From Granulicella sibirica (GTDB lineage: Bacteria; Acidobacteriota; Terriglobia; Terriglobales; Acidobacteriaceae), in NCBI RefSeq assembly GCF_004115155.1, contig NZ_RDSM01000005.1:140945-204944 (forward strand): a stretch of 64,000 nucleotides of DNA. The letters run 5' to 3'. Every line of letters starts with the position of its first letter. The stretch's first letter is position 1. Made by a program: the position numbers and the translations under genes. The notes under the pieces were generated by a model. That model saw nothing but the letters and a program-made list of their open reading frames with translations, did not search any database and was not told the DNA's origin. Below are positions 61,901 to 64,000 of the stretch, one piece after another.

Positions 61901-63574
61901 CTCCTCGTCAAACTGGCCACCAACGACGTAGCGGGCAACTACTGGAAGACCCTCGACGATCTCTCGACCGGACCGTTCTTTCCCCTCAAATGTACGTTTC
62001 ACCTTACGCAGTGGACGTTTCCCGCGGGACGGATCTTCGCGCTCATTCTTCTCGTCGCTGCCTTCCTCACCTGGCTCTTCTCGAAGTACTTCGACATTAA
62101 CCTGTTCGGCCTCAGCCAGTTCTATCGCAACCGGCTCGTCCGTTGCTATCTCGGAGCCACACGCTGGGCGCCCGGGGTGCGCCGGCCCCATCCCTTCACC
62201 AAGTTCGACTTCGACGATGACATCTTCCTCAGCGATCTCAAGAACGACTTCCGCGGACCCTTCCCCATCTTCAACTGCACCCTTAACCTAACCGGAAGCA
62301 CCGACCTCTCCATCCGCAGCCGCCACAGCGCCTCCTTCTCTCTCACACCCCTGCGCTGCGGAGCCGACCGCCCCAGGGTCGGTTACGCTCCCACCGGCCT
62401 CAGCCGTCCTGACCAGCAGGCACCATCCTTCGCCGGAGGCGTCCTCCTCGGCCAGGCCGTCGCCATCTCCGGAGCCGCCGTAAGCTCCAACATGGGCTAC
62501 AACACCTCGCCCCTCGTCGCCCTCCTCCTCACCATGTTCAACGTCCGCCTCGGATGGTGGTTCCCGAACCCCGGCCAATCCCGTTGGATGGAAAAGCTCC
62601 TGCCAACTAGCTTCTTCTATCTGGTCAAGGAGCTGTTCGGCATCGCAAGCGATGATCGAAAGTTCCTCGACATCTCAGACGGCGGGCACTTTGAAAATCT
62701 AGGTGTCTACGAGCTCATCCGCAGGCGCTGCAAGGTCATCATTGCAAGCGACGCCGAATGCGATGAAGACCTCGAGTTCGGGGGGCTCGGAAACCTCGTC
62801 CGCATCTGTGCTACGGATTTCGGAGCCATCATCGACATCGATGTCAAAGCGATTCGGGAGCGGAAGGAGGGCCGCAGCCTAGAGCACTGCACCGTCGGCA
62901 AGATCAAGTACAGCAACGGAAGCATCGGCTATCTTCTCTATCTCAAGGCCTCCGTCACCGGAGACGAAGACATCGGGATCGCCCAGTATCGCTCCGCGCA
63001 TCCATCTTTTCCTCACGAGGCCACCTCCGATCAGTTCTTCACCGAGGGCCAGTTCGAGAGCTATCGCAAGCTCGGCCTCCACATCGTGCGCTACGCTCTC
63101 CGTGGAACGGCTCCCGGAGCAAACCCGCTCGAGATCGCGGAAAGGCTCAGTGATGTCTTCGCTCCCAAGACAGTCTCGAACGACGCATTCCTCCGCCACA
63201 CCCAGACCATGCAGAACCTATGGTCCGAGTGCGCGAACACAGTCGCCCTGCAAGCCTTCGCCACCGAACTGATGACAACTCACCAGGCCCAGGTTCCGCG
63301 GGCCGGATCTTTCGTCATCCTCCATGACGACGAACTCTGCATGGCCCTCAAGTTCATCCAGCTGATGGAAGATGTCTTTCTCGACCTGCGGCTGGACGAC
63401 TACTGGGATCATCCCGACAACCGCGGCTGGGCCATCATGTTCATGCGCTGGGCGCGCAGCCCCCGCTTTCAGCGTGCTTGGATCCAGACCCGCCGAACCT
63501 TCGGCATCCGCTTCGAATATTTTTGCGAAGCCCGCCTCGGCTTGACGCGGGATATTCCCATAGTCCGCATTTAG
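58940..63574 (+). CDS. Patatin-like phospholipase with membrane-helix insertion
   Basis: 1544 residues. The start is TTG at 58940 with GGAG six bases upstream; the ATG at 58952 is an alternative. An N-terminal 460-residue region has no motif I recognise. The patatin oxyanion loop (FSGGGVRSASFNLGVLQGL, about 483-501) and the catalytic Ser (STVSGGGF, Ser515) follow. Some 730 residues later comes the catalytic Asp (SDGGHFENLGVYEL, Asp1247). The stretch between holds about nine hydrophobic helices (575-1060). Patatins cleave membrane acyl esters and are common effectors in abortive infection. The very long insertion would place the active site against the membrane. It ends the plus-strand unit headed by the sigma factor. 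Confidence 0.85.
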   Translation: MSTHMPKNNLLHQLGMNDHFEILDTLARTPIGELRRILHPHDEVGFRSGDDRSYLDLRRRLDEALDALTLLEIGLQLGLYDTAVLDTLIPPGFRLLVEGEAREALLRYAGAYLYFGVRMLAGRLVEKEGGIDWPAVRLARRGPQPCTRSAPNQPPPPASETNPRFFHIATPPTPAHESVSDADALALRSAQFLRFLELQRGVWKEALQFLDDFHEDPAAAEGHASGESAQYELWLRGLITEEWQKYDPSIPTTAEQDHARARARTEAENQHRRFDRITKGLTEWLDARVSFYLPSWHSLSPLQRKQARGTDALRVQDPVAARFALADIYWIARLLRAEVSGKASVTYARAPWTQLLRFHATLHADDDLAERLRDQQEIIRSIFDFVCDLAQNAVAISEEVELAALIPEMYNGTANQAPRTWPWRPVFNEELTLLEQQRKRRAYMDLVPPPPDTPPCRCKQSPWAQRLITGVEPHNRVGLAFSGGGVRSASFNLGVLQGLQGFDLLRQVDYISTVSGGGFIGAWLVGNVQRTRHWLGKTTCWDESVTHLRAYSSYLAPITGILSADTWVLAASWIRNTFLVQLSGLVTLFTLLLLVLAARMGFVSLATLRGGMLDRAGSVVGLLGLLVMFGIIRNFIWNRTENGKDPRASHRLLLYLVLPAWLGSFLLSAILWAEAHDIDWLASFGTLQYSHILVGSPKLLRWITVGDLVFMSIIAWFALKPTVPTAFVDAPGSESMSPADANKIPQDAAAHKQAAVEVRKAEIHNAQAGHESGDACPATPTQTRLELVWARIKLHIVDARPIRRRLWRSAWISILCAIVLYLVLCAILFLFLNLISKPDLLAMDSFAFVFGPALVLTAFTLSVVLYIGLSGRVSNEPQREWWTRYGAWLTIFATVGLGLSAAAVLGPELILWLAKKSGGQTYDWKSILTGLGSVITTIGGGLFAGKSSKTTGGEGTGKKFWLELCAKIGALVFILSFSIGAAFVLYLLLVKLATNDVAGNYWKTLDDLSTGPFFPLKCTFHLTQWTFPAGRIFALILLVAAFLTWLFSKYFDINLFGLSQFYRNRLVRCYLGATRWAPGVRRPHPFTKFDFDDDIFLSDLKNDFRGPFPIFNCTLNLTGSTDLSIRSRHSASFSLTPLRCGADRPRVGYAPTGLSRPDQQAPSFAGGVLLGQAVAISGAAVSSNMGYNTSPLVALLLTMFNVRLGWWFPNPGQSRWMEKLLPTSFFYLVKELFGIASDDRKFLDISDGGHFENLGVYELIRRRCKVIIASDAECDEDLEFGGLGNLVRICATDFGAIIDIDVKAIRERKEGRSLEHCTVGKIKYSNGSIGYLLYLKASVTGDEDIGIAQYRSAHPSFPHEATSDQFFTEGQFESYRKLGLHIVRYALRGTAPGANPLEIAERLSDVFAPKTVSNDAFLRHTQTMQNLWSECANTVALQAFATELMTTHQAQVPRAGSFVILHDDELCMALKFIQLMEDVFLDLRLDDYWDHPDNRGWAIMFMRWARSPRFQRAWIQTRRTFGIRFEYFCEARLGLTRDIPIVRI

Positions 63575-63799
63575 TAGCGGAAGACAACTTCACATGGAAG
63601 AGAGTGTTACGTTCCATCAAGTCTACGCATGACCGAAGACGAACCATGGCGAGGATGAGCAGAACCTCTACATAGTGAAGGAATTTACCGCGAAGCGCAG
63701 TGGTGATAGAGAGCGGAAGGAAGATGGGGCCGAACGAAACGGCTCTGTTGCGAATTTTCGCGCCCTGACTTGGGCTCGAGTTCTCTCTGATCTCGCAAT
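63575..63799. other. Gap after the patatin gene
   Basis: No gene, terminator or promoter I can support. A 64-codon minus-strand frame (63879-63685) overlaps the stronger partial gene to the right and looks spurious. Confidence 0.3.
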
Positions 63800-64000
63800 T
63801 TAAGCTGTCTTTGTTTCAAGACCTTCGCTGATGAGCTTGACAGCCTCTGCGAGCGCAGAAGCTCCGATGCCGAACGCACGTTCGATCATTTGTGCCTCGC
63901 CGCAGATGTCGCGGGTGAAGTTGAAGGCGATCGCTTGCCCCTTGCGCAAGGCTCGCATCACTTCAAAGGGCTCTGTTGCATTAAGTGGCTGAGTCGCAGT
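63800..64000 (-). CDS. C-terminal end of a gene cut by the window edge
   Basis: The minus-strand frame is open from the window edge to a TAA at 63800-63802. It ends EVMRALRKGQAIAFNFTRD, then ICGEAQMIERAFGIGASALA, then EAVKLISEGLETKTA. The composition is that of a normal soluble protein and unlike the chance frames around it. I do not recognise the family. It converges on the patatin gene. Confidence 0.5.
   Translation of the reverse strand, partial: TATQPLNATEPFEVMRALRKGQAIAFNFTRDICGEAQMIERAFGIGASALAEAVKLISEGLETKTA

Noticed and set aside
1..64000. CRISPR arrays, tRNA and rRNA genes
   Set aside because: No regularly spaced repeats, cloverleaf-like segments or rRNA-like stretches were noticed on either strand. 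This was by eye only.

Overview
The window looks like a chromosomal segment of a soil Acidobacteriota (Terriglobia/Acidobacteriaceae type: Granulicella, Edaphobacter, Terriglobus and relatives). The lineage call is an inference. It rests on three very large Oar-like TonB-dependent receptors with an N-terminal carboxypeptidase-regulatory domain, two CRTAC1-type FG-GAP/UnbV proteins, a GC-rich sequence and remnants of plant-polysaccharide hydrolases. I saw no rRNA, tRNA, CRISPR array or phage structural gene.

Layout. 0.2-1.7 kb: an outer-membrane barrel protein and a small cytochrome c (+), ended by a strong intrinsic terminator buried inside the opposing gene. 9.2-1.6 kb (-): TonB receptor, HprK-like P-loop kinase, MFS transporter and glycerophosphodiesterase-HEAT protein in one tightly packed unit. 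A decayed GH127 fragment lies at 9.3-9.5 kb. 13.9-9.5 kb (-): ABC ATPase, FtsX-type permease and AttH/CrtC-like lipocalin protein, an export-type cassette. 23.1-14.2 kb (-): an unusual five-gene unit with three bacterial dynamin-like GTPases (one fused to an N-terminal TIR domain), an M48 metalloprotease and an unknown helical protein, followed by a broken TIR gene start. This is the best candidate for an undescribed conflict or membrane-surveillance system here.

24-31.5 kb: a TPR protein (+) and two CRTAC1-family proteins (-), the larger fused to a cysteine-less thioredoxin-like domain and TPRs. 31.6-38.1 kb (+): a promoter with a tandem repeat, a TonB receptor, a Tat-exported alkaline-phosphatase-superfamily protein and an unknown protein. 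38.1-39.0 kb: decayed genes (GH27 alpha-galactosidase pieces in both orientations, and a type II haloacid dehalogenase with an internal stop). 39.1-45.8 kb: a 5'-3' exonuclease (-), a possible small membrane protein (+), an M28 peptidase and a third TonB receptor (both -). 46.0-49.2 kb: two complete insertion sequences 5 bp apart.

49.3-63.6 kb: a second possible conflict or regulated-death locus. On the minus strand are a clostripain-like C11 protease, a small Pro-rich/Ala-Lys-tailed protein and a secreted TPR-CHAT protease. Divergently on the plus strand are an ECF-like sigma factor, a membrane protein in the anti-sigma position, a large exported protein and a 1544-residue patatin whose catalytic Ser and Asp are separated by a block of membrane helices. 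The window closes with the C-terminal end of a minus-strand gene.

Sequence reading was by eye. Family calls rest on visible motifs. Start sites were moved from the longest frame where a ribosome-binding site or signal peptide argued for it.
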